Source: Margaritispora aquatica
Taxonomy: Eukaryota; Ascomycota; Leotiomycetes; Helotiales; Discinellaceae
Reading direction: 5' to 3'
NCBI GenBank assembly: GCA_007644065.1
Contig: VJWN01000044.1
Span: forward strand, 1-27,688
DNA: 27,688 nt
Part shown: piece by piece, positions 9,738-20,121 of the stretch
Layout: the number at the start of each line of letters is the position of its first letter
Position numbering within the stretch: position 1 is the first letter of the stretch
Position numbers and translations under genes: made by a program
Notes under the pieces: generated by a model
Database searches by the model: none
Told to the model about the DNA's origin: nothing
What the model saw: the letters and a program-made list of their open reading frames with translations, nothing else

Positions 9738-12117
9738 ATGCAGTACGTTCGAAGCATCAGCGGCTCGGTCTCGAAAACATGGAATTCTATAAACCCCGCC
9801 ACCCTCAGCGGTGCTATTGATGTAATCGTTGTTGAGCAGGAAGATGGATCACTGGCATGCTCGCCGTTTCATGTCAGATTCGGAAAGTTCTCACTGTTGC
9901 GACCGTACGAGAAGAAAGTTGAATTTAAGGTCAATGATGTGAAGCAGGACTATTCCATGAAGTTGGGGGAGGGAGGTGAAGCATTCTTCGTATTCGAGAC
10001 GACCGACAATATTCCAGAATCTCTGCAGACATCGCCACTAGTGTCTCCAGCATCAAGTCCGCCCATGATACCAGAGCAGTCGACTACATCGAATTTAGGG
10101 GAGCCAGATTTCCTAGATCTAGATATTGCCGAGGGCAAGTCAAGGGCGGGAAGCATTTCAAGGCCGTCAACTGTGAACCCAAGGAGGCCAAGCAACCTGA
10201 GTATGTCTTCTTGCCACAATTGAAGGAAACAAAACTGACTTTGCAGGTGCCTTCACTCCTCTATCTTCTAGTCCCGAACTTGTCGATGGACGCCCTGCTT
10301 CTGGTGACTGGTCCGGTGCAACAATTGCTCGGAGCAATACTGATGGGATGCTTGCATTGGGAGATGCCGATAGGGATCGGCAGACACGATCATTGACACC
10401 ACATCTTCTTCCAAGCGATATGCGATCAGAGACCCTGACCGAGCGATCGCATAGCCCTCCTCCTTTGCCTACAAGAGAAGCCATCGAGCGAGCGTTAGCA
10501 TTGTCCGAAAGGCTCTCTAAATCGAATATTCACACTCAAATCACGGACACCGGAGACTTGATGCTGGATATGACTGGGTATAAGAGTAGTGACGATGATG
10601 CATTGAGGGCGGAGGTGATTGCAAGGAAGATTCTCTCCGAGGAGCTTGAAGGGAACTATGATATCGGCGCATTGATTGGAGCTGACGAGCTGGGGAATCT
10701 ATGGATATACAGCAGCGAGGAGGCCAAGGAAGCAGCAAGCGAAAGAGCGGCGCTGGCTGGACTTGCCCACTCATCCATGCTCACAAGCGATGCTGCCTCA
10801 GATCCAGGTTACCATAGTGAATCAGATATTGACATCAACACGCCAATTACCCATCGACGAGCCGGCTCTGAAGGCCTTGGTATGCAGACTCCACCAAAGA
10901 CACCAACAGAGTCAGCAGGAGACCCAAATCGCAACTACGCCAAGACTCTTCGTCTGACAAGTGACCAATTGATGACCCTGGGACTTAAATCTGGGCCTAA
11001 TCCGATGAGCTTTACAGTCAACCGCGCGACGTGTCAAGCCAACATGTACCTATGGAAATACGATGTACCCATTGTCATCTCTGACATTGATGGCACAATC
11101 ACGAAATCCGATGCTCTGGGACATGTCTTGAACATGATCGGTCGAGACTGGACTCACATTGGAGTTGCGAAGCTCTATACTGAGATTGTCAATAATGGAT
11201 ACAACATCATGTATCTGACATCTCGCTCTGTTGGGCAGGCCGATACCACAAGGGCATACCTCAATGGTATAGTTCAAGACAGCCATCGTCTTCCAAAGGG
11301 ACCAACCATCTTAAGTCCTGATCGCACTATTGCTGCATTGAGACGAGAATTGTACATTCGAAAACCCGAAGTCTTCAAAATGGCTTGTTTGCGAGACATC
11401 AAGAACCTCTTTGGACCTGGACGGACGCCTTTCTATGCTGGATTCGGTAATCGACTTACAGATGCGCTGTCTTATCGCTCAGTGGGAATCAAAAGTGATC
11501 GGATCTTCACCATTAACAGCTATGCTGAGGTGTCGTTGGACATGCTGGAGTTGAACAAGCTCAGATTTAGCTATGTCAACATGCGTGAAGTTGTCGATCA
11601 TTACTTTCCTCCTGTGAATACTCTTGTTCAGTCTGGAGGAGAAGAGTACACCGATTTCAGATATTGGCGCGAGCCTGTGCTGCATGTGGATGATTTTAGC
11701 GATTCAGAAAGCGATGAAAAAGACAACGAGGAAGAAGAGGAGGAGGAGGAGGAGGAGGAAAATGAAAGTGAAGATGAAGAGGAAGAGGAAGACAATGAGG
11801 AGCTTGGCGACAGCTATATCTCCCGCGACTCCATCGATGACGAAAATGAAAATGGGCTGGAGGATAGCATGATCTCGATTGAGGATGGTGAGAATGAGGA
11901 GATGAGTAGCAGCATGATTGAGGAGGACGATGAGTCCGATACAGAAGGCGAGGAGGAAATGACACCTGAGCAAGCAGCGGCCCTTCTCGAGCACCCTGAC
12001 ATCAGAGCCATGGAGGCTAGGAGACAATTTGCTCGAGGTGACTCAGCTGGGGAAGCTATAACAGGTGTCAAGCATTTATCACTAGAGCGAGAGCACTCTG
12101 AAGATAAGAAAGTTTGA
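9738..12117 (+). CDS. PAH1: Lipin, Mg2+-dependent phosphatidate phosphatase (PAH1/SMP2/ned1 type), 777 aa
   Basis: It dephosphorylates phosphatidic acid to diacylglycerol at the ER/nuclear envelope, controlling storage lipid and nuclear membrane growth. The exons are 9738-10200 and 10247-12117; the 46-bp intron has donor GTATGT and branch/acceptor CTGACTTTGCAG, and phases match. The N-LIP domain starts at residue 1 (MQYVRSISGSVSKTWNSINP), including the conserved GEGGEAFFVFET with Gly80, and reaches about residue 90. The catalytic HAD motif DIDGT is at 434-438, inside the C-LIP domain that also has TSRSVGQADTTRAYL and GFGNRLTDALSYRSVGI. A strongly acidic tail (about 640-740) with an 11-Glu run follows; in yeast Pah1 the acidic C-terminus helps recruitment by Nem1-Spo7. 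An in-frame ATG at 9693 would add 15 residues, but MQYV is the conserved family start. Regulation by phosphorylation is family knowledge. Confidence 0.96.
11728..11760 (+). repeat. GAG/GAA trinucleotide tract encoding 11 Glu
   Basis: Eleven consecutive GAG/GAA codons inside the acidic tail of lipin, with seven pure GAG units in a row at 11737-11757. Another GAA/GAG-rich stretch follows after AATGAAAGTGAAGAT. A purine-only microsatellite of this kind may vary in length between strains without breaking the frame. Confidence 0.85.
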
Positions 12118-12742
12118 TTCTGTCATTTGAGAAAGGAGTTTGGAATATGGCGATGGGGAAAACGGCAGCAGATACCTGGAACTGGCAATGGGATTTTCAT
12201 GTACAAATATTGTATGATATTTGGTGCTTAGGATGGGCGTAATTAAGCATAGCGGGGCGCAATATATCCCATTTCAACATTCGAAGTTAACAAGAATAAT
12301 ATGTGTATACCTCTCCCACAAGCAATAGGTTAAGTATAGGCAAGTGCCATGACAGCCTACTAATTAAATACACGAGTTCTAGTGAGCCACCGCCGACAAG
12401 TGCCTCCCTCCCACCGGCAGTGATGACGGAATGATAGAGTGGATCGGAATGGATCCTACATGAGTCGCGACCCGCCAAAAGGAAAAGCTAACGACCTGAC
12501 AAATGCTTGACAATGTTAATTAGTGATAAGGACTTGATCTTTGTGAAATCTCGACCAACACTCTCGTACTTAAATTCTTAACTCTCATTGGGATGAATGC
12601 TGGGCCTTATCGCTGTCTTGTTGCAACTATTTTCTGCCTCTGTTCGTCAGGTACCCCATTCCAGAATATCCTAATATCACTCACGTGACTTGTCACTATT
12701 CCGAGCTAGGGTAAACGAGCCCCTTTCTCACAACTGTACATC
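12118..12742. other. Lipin 3' region and transporter promoter, no gene seen
   Basis: About 625 bases between two plus-strand genes. ORFs here are short, and none resembles a known protein. The only site I can name is the TCACGTGA palindrome close to the transporter start. Confidence 0.45.
12681..12688. promoter_or_regulatory. E-box palindrome TCACGTGA upstream of MFS gene
   Basis: A perfect 8-base palindrome with a CACGTG core lies 54 bases before the transporter ATG. In fungi such sites are bound by bHLH factors (Cbf1- or Pho4-like). The closeness to the start suggests a proximal promoter or leader position; binding is not shown. Confidence 0.4.
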
Positions 12743-14332
12743 ATGTCAGAAAATATTGCGCCCATCCAGTCTCACCAACCTTCGGGCGGGGAGTCTTCAG
12801 AAGAGGAACTTTCCTCGGCAGACTCGTTACCAGCGAGTCTGCAGATGTCCTTGCCACACGAAATCGCATTCATCGCTATCATCTGCATGTCACAGCTCAT
12901 GACACAAGCAAGTCTGGCACAAACGATCGTGCCTCTTCAAATTATCGGCAAGAGTTTCGGAACTTCAAACCCGGGTCAGCTCTCCTGGTTCCCAGCAGCT
13001 TATTCGCTTACTGTTGGCACATTTATCCTCATTGCTGGCCGCTTAGGAGATTTATTTGGGCATAAGCTTTTCTTTTCCCTGGGCTTTATCTGGTACGGTA
13101 TTTGGACCCTCCTAGCTGGCTTCAGTGTCTATTCTAGATCCAGTCCGATATTGTTTGATATTTGTCGAGCGTTTCAGGGTATTGGACCTGCATTTCTTCT
13201 ACCAAATTCGATTGCGATTTTAGGTAGGAAGTATGCGAATGGCAGGAGGAAAGAGATGGTGTTCAGCATCTTTGGTGCCACAGCCCCAGGAGGTTTCGTC
13301 TTGGGCGCGGTCTTCTCGGCCATCTTCGCCGAATGGGTCTGGTGGCCGTGGACGTTCTGGGTTGGGGGAATAGTTGGACTTGTCTGCGCTATACTTGGTC
13401 ATCTCATCATCCCATCTGAACCTCGTCCTTATCTCGACACTTCAAACGAAACAAGTATCTTTGCGCTCACAGACGCTCTCGGTGCTTTAACTGGCATCTC
13501 AGGCCTTGTCCTCATCAACTTTGCATGGAATCAAGCCCCCATCGTCCACTGGTCAACACCTTACATTTACGTCCTCCTCATCATTGGATTTCTTTTCATC
13601 CTCGCCTTCGCTTATGTCGAATCTCATGCTCGCTTCCCCTTGATTCCAGCAGAGGTGATGACGAAGGATACGGGTTTCATACTGGCTTGCATCGCGTTCG
13701 GATGGGCCACTTTCGGAATTTGGACTTATTACCTCTGGCTCATACAAGAATCACTCGAACACCGTTCTCCGCTCCTAATCACAGCGTACTTCTCACCCGT
13801 CGCTATATCAGGTCTAGTAGCGGCTATCACTACCGGCTTCATGCTGCACAAACTTGGCCCAGGTGTATGCATGTGCATCGCTATGTGCGCATTCTGCATT
13901 GGCACAATACTCATCGCCACTCGACCCATTGGACAGGCATACTGGGCGCAACTGTTCGTCGCGATCCTCATCACGCCGTGGGGAATGGACATGAGTTTTC
14001 CAGCAGCGAATATTGTGCTCAGTGACCGCATGAGGCCAGAACATCAAGGTGTTGCTGCAAGTTTGGTGAACACGGTACTGAATTACAGTATCAGTCTTGG
14101 CTTGGGCTTTGCGGGCACGATAGAGAGTCATGTAAATAGTGGGGGTGCGAATGAATTCTGGGGATATAGGTGTGCCCTTTATTTTGGCATTGGGCTGAGT
14201 GGGTTGGGTGTGCTGTGCTCGGTGGGCTTCTTGATTAGTTCGTGGCAGGAGGCGAAGCAAGAGAGGAAATTGGAGGGCCTGGACTCGCCTACTGGGCAAA
14301 GCGAGGAGGAAAAGAAGAGTGGACTTGTTTGA
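12743..14332 (+). CDS. MFS transporter, DHA2-like (14-TM), 529 aa
   Basis: An intronless plasma- or vacuolar-membrane permease, probably proton-coupled. After a hydrophilic Ser/Glu-rich N-terminus (1-38), hydrophobic helices begin at PHEIAFIAIICMSQLM. MFS motif A is GRLGDLFGHK at 99-108, between helices 2 and 3. GIGPAFLLPNSIAILGRKY follows at about 147-164, and the motif-C region GATAPGGFVLGAVF is at 178-191. The length and the number of hydrophobic segments fit the 14-helix DHA2 group. The GQLSWFPAAYSLTVGTFIL segment is like fungal members related to yeast ATR1/AMF1 (drug or boron/ammonium export or low-affinity transport), but the substrate cannot be read from sequence. The C-terminus is short, charged and cytosolic. 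A CACGTG box lies 54 bp upstream. No biosynthetic gene adjoins it, so a role in export of a cluster product is not supported. Confidence 0.92.
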   Translation: MSENIAPIQSHQPSGGESSEEELSSADSLPASLQMSLPHEIAFIAIICMSQLMTQASLAQTIVPLQIIGKSFGTSNPGQLSWFPAAYSLTVGTFILIAGRLGDLFGHKLFFSLGFIWYGIWTLLAGFSVYSRSSPILFDICRAFQGIGPAFLLPNSIAILGRKYANGRRKEMVFSIFGATAPGGFVLGAVFSAIFAEWVWWPWTFWVGGIVGLVCAILGHLIIPSEPRPYLDTSNETSIFALTDALGALTGISGLVLINFAWNQAPIVHWSTPYIYVLLIIGFLFILAFAYVESHARFPLIPAEVMTKDTGFILACIAFGWATFGIWTYYLWLIQESLEHRSPLLITAYFSPVAISGLVAAITTGFMLHKLGPGVCMCIAMCAFCIGTILIATRPIGQAYWAQLFVAILITPWGMDMSFPAANIVLSDRMRPEHQGVAASLVNTVLNYSISLGLGFAGTIESHVNSGGANEFWGYRCALYFGIGLSGLGVLCSVGFLISSWQEAKQERKLEGLDSPTGQSEEEKKSGLV

Positions 14333-15657
14333 TTGGCAGTAGCAAGTGAGTAAGTTAGTTTTGGTGTAACTGTATAGATTGATATAGAAATGAGATACCT
14401 ATAGACTTAGAAATAGCCAGCATTGAGTACCTTGATGTATTTGAGCAGTCTTACCCACTTTAAAGAAATTTGAAAGCTTTTGTCTGAGAATAAGTCCTCA
14501 AGGATCAGTGCCCCAAAAACCTAACTTGCGATGATTAGTCTTGTAAATGCACTTTTAAAAGACGAGAAGAGCATATTACTTGAGGTTGTTGGTCAAAGTA
14601 TGATTTCAAAATTTTAACCATATAACACCCTTGAAGCGGAGCGAATACTCGAAGGGAAAATGGAAATTGAGGAGATGTGATCAATTGTCTCTTTTTTCCC
14701 TTACAGATAATAGAAATTATAGCCAAAGTAATATGAGATAAAAAAAAAATCCGAAACTCAAACTTACTATGAATGAGTGACAACGTAATTAAATGATTAT
14801 AAGGAGGTGAATTCATAGTGAAAGATGAAGATTGAAAATTGCTCGTTCAATACAGCAGCTCTTACACTCCAAGCAAAAGCTATTCAAGATGAATTTTAGT
14901 AGAGCATTAAGATTCTTTCGTCTTTGGAAGTTGGGAGCTGATAACCTTGACTTGAAGCAGAATTAGGTTCGTCATACTTCCTAAACTGTTGCTCATCTCG
15001 AGTCACCTGGAAAGATAAACGAGCTGCGGAATATCATTTAAGCATAGAATCAAACATCTGAAGAGAAAGTGTCTATATTGATAGAAGCATATGATACGAT
15101 ACCGAAGAGGATAGCAATAAGTTACAAAATGCAATGAAGTATGCCCTCTGCACGACTATGGTGAGTTTCTCAGTATTCGTGAATGGTGGAGAGATATACA
15201 TGCTTCTGTACCAAAAGAGGAAGCGAGTGAATGACGAAGAGAAGAACATATCTAAGCTAACTTGGAGACCCCAAAAGCATCCTGTAAATCTATACTTGAA
15301 TTCGCATCTTGTTTCCTTTTTTAAAAAGAAAAAATTTAGACTGTTACTTTCATACTCTTTGCTAGTGTTATAGAGAAGATTCAATCCAAGAAAACCTCCA
15401 GCTTGGAATGCGACAGTTGTCATCATATGCATCACGTGTCACCTGCATATCGCCGGATTCTTGGTTCATGAACCACCTACTTCAAGCCAGATAATCCATG
15501 AGGATTACCAACCTTCCACCAAACACTCATTTCCATGCCCCTCTGGAATTCAGGACCGCGAGATTGATTTAAAGGCGCCAAAAACTCTGAAAACAGGATT
15601 GTGACATTGCATTTGTCAAGCTCCCATGCCTTCCGCTACCAAATACACGCACCGGTA
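14333..15657. other. Intergenic interval of 1.3 kb, no gene recognised
   Basis: This stretch has many short ORFs on both strands (longest about 120 codons, minus strand 15073-15435) without domain resemblance. It contains homopolymer runs of A or T, for example near 14739-14748 and 15311-15331. It must hold the transporter 3' end and the mannosidase promoter. Confidence 0.45.
15431..15438. promoter_or_regulatory. ATCACGTG E-box upstream of the EDEM-like gene
   Basis: ATCACGTG, followed by TCACC, lies about 220 bp before the mannosidase start. The CACGTG core suits bHLH or bZIP factors. ER-degradation genes are often induced by the unfolded-protein response, but this is not an exact copy of any UPR element I can state, so that link is only a suggestion. 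Confidence 0.3.
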
Positions 15658-18600
15658 ATGCCATTGCGATGGCGAGACTTGCTGGGCTTGTCCTGCACTG
15701 GGCAATCCACAGGTAATTCAGGATTGATGATATTGGGACTTTTGGCTATCTGGCTGGCAGTGGCCGCTGCCATGTCACCAGCAGAGATTGGGGAAATGCG
15801 ACGGGAGACGGTCGCAATGTTCTATCATGGTTTTGACAACTACATGAACGTCGCATTTCCAGAAGATGAGGTCAGTGGTTTTCGCAGATATAGAGAGGCC
15901 TCGTTTATTGATTCTGCAACAGCTACGACCGGTCTCCTGCATTCCACTGACTCGCGATTCCCGAAATCCTCGAAATGTTGAGCTAAACGATGTCCTGGGG
16001 AATTATTCTCTCACACTCATTGACAGCCTTTCCACGCTTGCTATTCTGGCCTCTGCGCCTGCGGATAAAGAGAGAACTGGGCCAAAAGCTCTCCTCGACT
16101 TCCAGAAGGGAGTGGCACAATTGGTTGAACAATATGGGGATGGATCAAGCGGCTCTTCCGGACAAGGCGTGCGTGCGAGGGGATTCGATGTAGACAGTAA
16201 GGTCCAGGTCTTCGAAACGGTCATAAGAGGAGTTGGTGGGTTACTGAGTGCACATTTGTTTGCTGCTGGAGAACTACCCATCACTGGATACATACCTAAA
16301 CGTATGCGAACTACAAATAAGAGAAAGTTACAGAAGGGCGAAATCCCAGCTATCGAATGGCCAACTGGTTTCAAGTACAATGGTCAACTCTTACGACTGG
16401 CCTTGGATCTTGCCCAGCGCCTACTGCCGGCTTTCTACACCACCACTGGAATGCCATATCCTAGGGTAAACCTTCGTCATGGTATTCCGTTCTACCAGAA
16501 CTCGCCTCTTCATGCGGGCGTTGATCCAGATTTCGTTCAGCAAGGAGGGCACCCCGAAATAACAGAGACTTGTAGTGCAGGAGCGGGGAGTCTGGTCCTG
16601 GAATTCACTGTCCTAAGTAGACTGACTGAAGATCCGAGGTTTGAGCAGCTAGCAAAGAGGGCTTTTTGGGCTGTTTGGAATCGCAGAAGCACGATTGGCT
16701 TGATAGGCGCTGGGGTCGACGCTGAGAGTGGGCAATGGATTGGTCCTTATGCAGGAATTGGTGCAGGCGCTGATAGCTTTTTTGAGTATGCTCTGAAGAC
16801 CCATATTCTTTTGTCTGGACACGAACAACCAAACTTGACTATACCATTCAAGGAACCGCATAAGTCTTTTCTTGACCCAAACACGATTTACAATCCCCTG
16901 AGCGCAGAAGAGAATTCCCCGGAAGCATTCCTGGCAGCCTGGCATGAGGCGCATGCGGCCATCAAAAGACATCTTTACAGTGGTATTCATCACCCTCATT
17001 ATGTCAATGTCCACTTGGGCACCGGCTCCCCACAAGCATATTGGATCGATAGTCTTGGTGCCTATTACCCGGGACTGTTGACTTTGGCTGGCGAGGTTGA
17101 AGAAGCTATAGCAACAAATCTACTTTATGCGGCGTTATGGACAAGGTATTCAGCGCTTCCGGAACGTTGGTCTGTACGTGATGGTCATGTTGAAGGGGGA
17201 CTTGGATGGTGGCCTGGTCGACCTGAATTTATTGAATCCAACTATCACCTGTATCGAGCTACTCAAGATCCTTGGCATCTTCATGTTGGTGAAATGGTGC
17301 TGAAGGATGTGAAGAGAAGGTGTTGGACTAAATGTGGCTGGTCCGGACTTCAAGATGTGCGGACTGGAGAGAAAAGTGATCGGATGGAGAGTTTCTTCCT
17401 TGGAGAAACTGCAAAATATCTCTACCTACTATTTGACCCCGACCATCCATTAAATTCACTTGATGCTGCATATGTTTTCACGACTGAAGGCCACCCGCTC
17501 TTAATCCCGAAGGCAAAAACGAAACCAATCCGGAACAAGGCCTCATTTACCAAGTCACTTCAGCGATGGGTTGACAGTGGATTCACTAACACTTGCCCTG
17601 CTGCACGGAAATCAATTCCTTTCACGATTTCCAACACAGCGGCAAGATCAGATCTATTTCATGCAGCTAGTTTGATAGGACTTCATCACCTTCCAAACAT
17701 TCATTTGTTGGAAGGCATTCAGCAGAAAGCTCTGGAGAGCTCCATCGACCCTAAAGTTGTGGACAACTACACGTATTATCCTTGGACGCTACCGGAATCA
17801 TTGAAGCCAATCAATGGCACTTGCGATCGACTTCCATTAAAGCAGACTTTCACTATCGAATTCCCAGTCAACCCTCCTGTTCATTCTCAGTCCACTGGCA
17901 CATCCAATTTCTTTGTTGTTGGACCTCAAAATTTAGTGAGATTGAACGAAGGTATTCTTGTCAAAAGCACATCCGGGCTGAAACTTGGCATGGTTTATGA
18001 ATCTCCATCTCCTTTCCGGGCCATCGATGGACCATTGATGGAGTCTTGGAGAGTATGGAATATTGCTAATATGCCTCTCGGTCGAGATGAGCAGATCTTT
18101 GTTGCGCGCGATGTGATAGGAGAAATCACGGATCCTTCCTTCACGCGCATTAGAGATACTATCATGCTCGACATCATTATCCAGCTCGAAGATCCCGTCT
18201 TCGCCAACAACCAGACGAAGTCATCTGAAACAGACATGTCGGATGTAGAGTCGCAGCCAGGAAGCTCTGAAGAGTATTATGATATGGAAGATGAGTTTGA
18301 TGAAGGCCCTATGCCATATGACGAGGAGCTCAGCACTTCCGGTCTTGCAGCTGAATACCGCACCATTTTCTCCTCACTTCTCCACCATGTAACATCAGCT
18401 CTTCGTGACCCAGCTGCGACCTTACTTCCCCAACCTGAGATCCCACCTGTCTATAATGTTGTAACCCTGCCTGCAATCGCACCAACAGGTGTTGGCGCAG
18501 CGCCCATTGTGGATGCCGTGGAGGCACCCAATCCAGGACTCGGACCACAGAACGAAAGATTGAGTTGGTCGAGTATTTACTTCGCGGGGGAAGCTTGTGT

Positions 18601-18991
18601 TGGAAAGTTGCCCGAAGATGCACCAAGGAAACACGAGGTGATCGTCATGCGTCGTGGTGGTTGCACTTTCTCCGAGAAACTAGCCAACATTCCCTCATTT
18701 ACTCCTGGGGCTAGAACATTGAAATTGGTGATTGTGGTGTCCGATGACGATGACGCAGAAGAGACTGACGACATGTCGAAAGTGAAAGGGTTTCATTTGA
18801 TTAGACCGCTGCTTGATAAAGCCCAGGTGATGCCAAGTGGTTTGGTGAGGCACCATCAAATTTCAATGGTAATGATCGGTGGCGGCGAGGAAGTGGAAGC
18901 GTTGATGAAGAGGGCAAGAAGCATAGGGATCAGAAGACGATATCATGTCGAAAGCCAGGGGCTTGTGGTAGGAAATATTGTTGTTGTTTAA
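15658..18991 (+). CDS. GH47 alpha-1,2-mannosidase, EDEM/Htm1-like, with C-terminal PA domain, about 1093 aa
   Basis: An ER-lumenal enzyme of the EDEM class that trims mannose from misfolded glycoproteins and marks them for ER-associated degradation. The exons are 15658-15870 and 15923-18991; the 52-bp intron (GTCAGT..CAACAG) joins PEDE to LRPVSCIPLTRD in perfect agreement with the family. A hydrophobic signal or anchor is at about 24-38. The GH47 domain runs about 53-595: FYHGFDNYM, NDVLGNYSLTLIDSLSTLAIL, ETCSAGAGSLVLEF (E286), WIDSLGAYYPG (D447), PEFIESNYHLYRATQDP (E509), and the Ca2+ ligand Thr592 in TTEGHPL. After an acidic, low-complexity insert (about 850-885), a protease-associated domain covers about 955-1060 (FAGEACVGKLPED, VIVMRRGGCTFSEKLANI). 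It ends VVGNIVVV, with no HDEL-type signal. Start: ATG 15658 is the longest choice; ATG 15727 (MILGLLAIWLAVAAAMS) would give a cleaner signal peptide. Yeast Htm1 works with Pdi1. Orthology to Mnl1 or Mnl2 is not resolved here. Confidence 0.93.
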
Positions 18992-20121
18992 AGGAATTGT
19001 GGACGGTTGGAGACGATACTGATGGTTGATGACAATATGAAGTGGCGTAGCATATGGGATATGATCACAAAGATCATGGCAGTATGGATGAGGATAGATA
19101 AGGTTGGCGTTTAGGACTAGGAAGCGGACGTCACATATGAACGAATTGCGATCCGGAAATACGCAATAGCATGACTTGGGAGCAGTTTTCCTTATCGTTG
19201 CCGTGAACTTGCTCTTGTCTTATTCGATACAGTGTACCTCGATAAAGATTATCACATAAATGAAAATGTTCAAGGCAACACATGACTCGATTGAAAGGAT
19301 AGGAGTGGGATCTTGACTGTTCTGCTCTCGACATTAGAGAGAGTGAATTCCTAACTAATAAACACAGCTTGAAAGGCTCTTTAGCTTCCGAAGAAGACTA
19401 AAGCTATAGAGAATTTCCAGCAAATGAGACCTATGATCATCTTTTAGCTTGTGAGCGAAGTCGATGCTGCACAAGACACAACGAGGTCTGTCTTTGGCCA
19501 GGCATGCATCGTGGCTAATAAAACTTGAATTCCAAGAAAGGTATTGGTGGGATGGTAACGAGATTCAGAGTCATCCTCTTTACGGACATAGGAGCGGACT
19601 CCGGAGTCTTGCTTTAGCCGGTTCATCAACATGCTGACAGGTTTTGCCTGTATCGACCTATCTTTATTGAGTTTAATAGCAATAAAAGGTTAATGCAACG
19701 TCGTCATTAGATGTCTAGGGCATCCTAAAGACAAATTACTCTGACATGCGCGAGTAAAACAGCTTGGGTTATCATGGTTATTGGGTGAAAGATAACTAGA
19801 TGTATGGGTAGTATGACTGATCACCACACACCTAGGACAAATACAACAGCTTGGGAAATATCAGATCTATAGATTGTAGTTCTTCCAAGGCTCACGGCCT
19901 AGATTCAGAAGAAAGTCTATCTGAGGATCCCTGTTGCTTGCTATGACCAAACACCTTTCGGCAAATGCCATTCATAGCTAGATCGCCATTCTCTTCATGT
20001 TCTTAAAAACCCCTTGCCTCCATTTTGTGCCCTCGCGCATGTCAATGAATGAACGACCATCAATCCCCTCTCAACTCTTGTCCCGAGGTACAAGTATTGT
20101 GAATATCGTAACCCAGGAGCG
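18992..20121. other. Intergenic interval of 1.1 kb, no gene recognised
   Basis: Only short ORFs (under 70 codons) are present on either strand. A small imperfect hairpin (CTTTAG..CTAAAG) lies near 19379-19404. The right half presumably contains the promoter of the Zn2Cys6 gene. Confidence 0.45.

Noticed and set aside
11696..12071. Minus-strand ORFs rich in Ser, Pro, His or Leu/Phe
   Set aside because: They are complements of the GAG/GAA-rich acidic tail of lipin.
15866..15922. A separate mannosidase start at 15866 reading through the intron
   Set aside because: The residues before LRPVSC come from intron sequence and part of exon 1 in the wrong frame; splicing 15871-15922 restores the family sequence.
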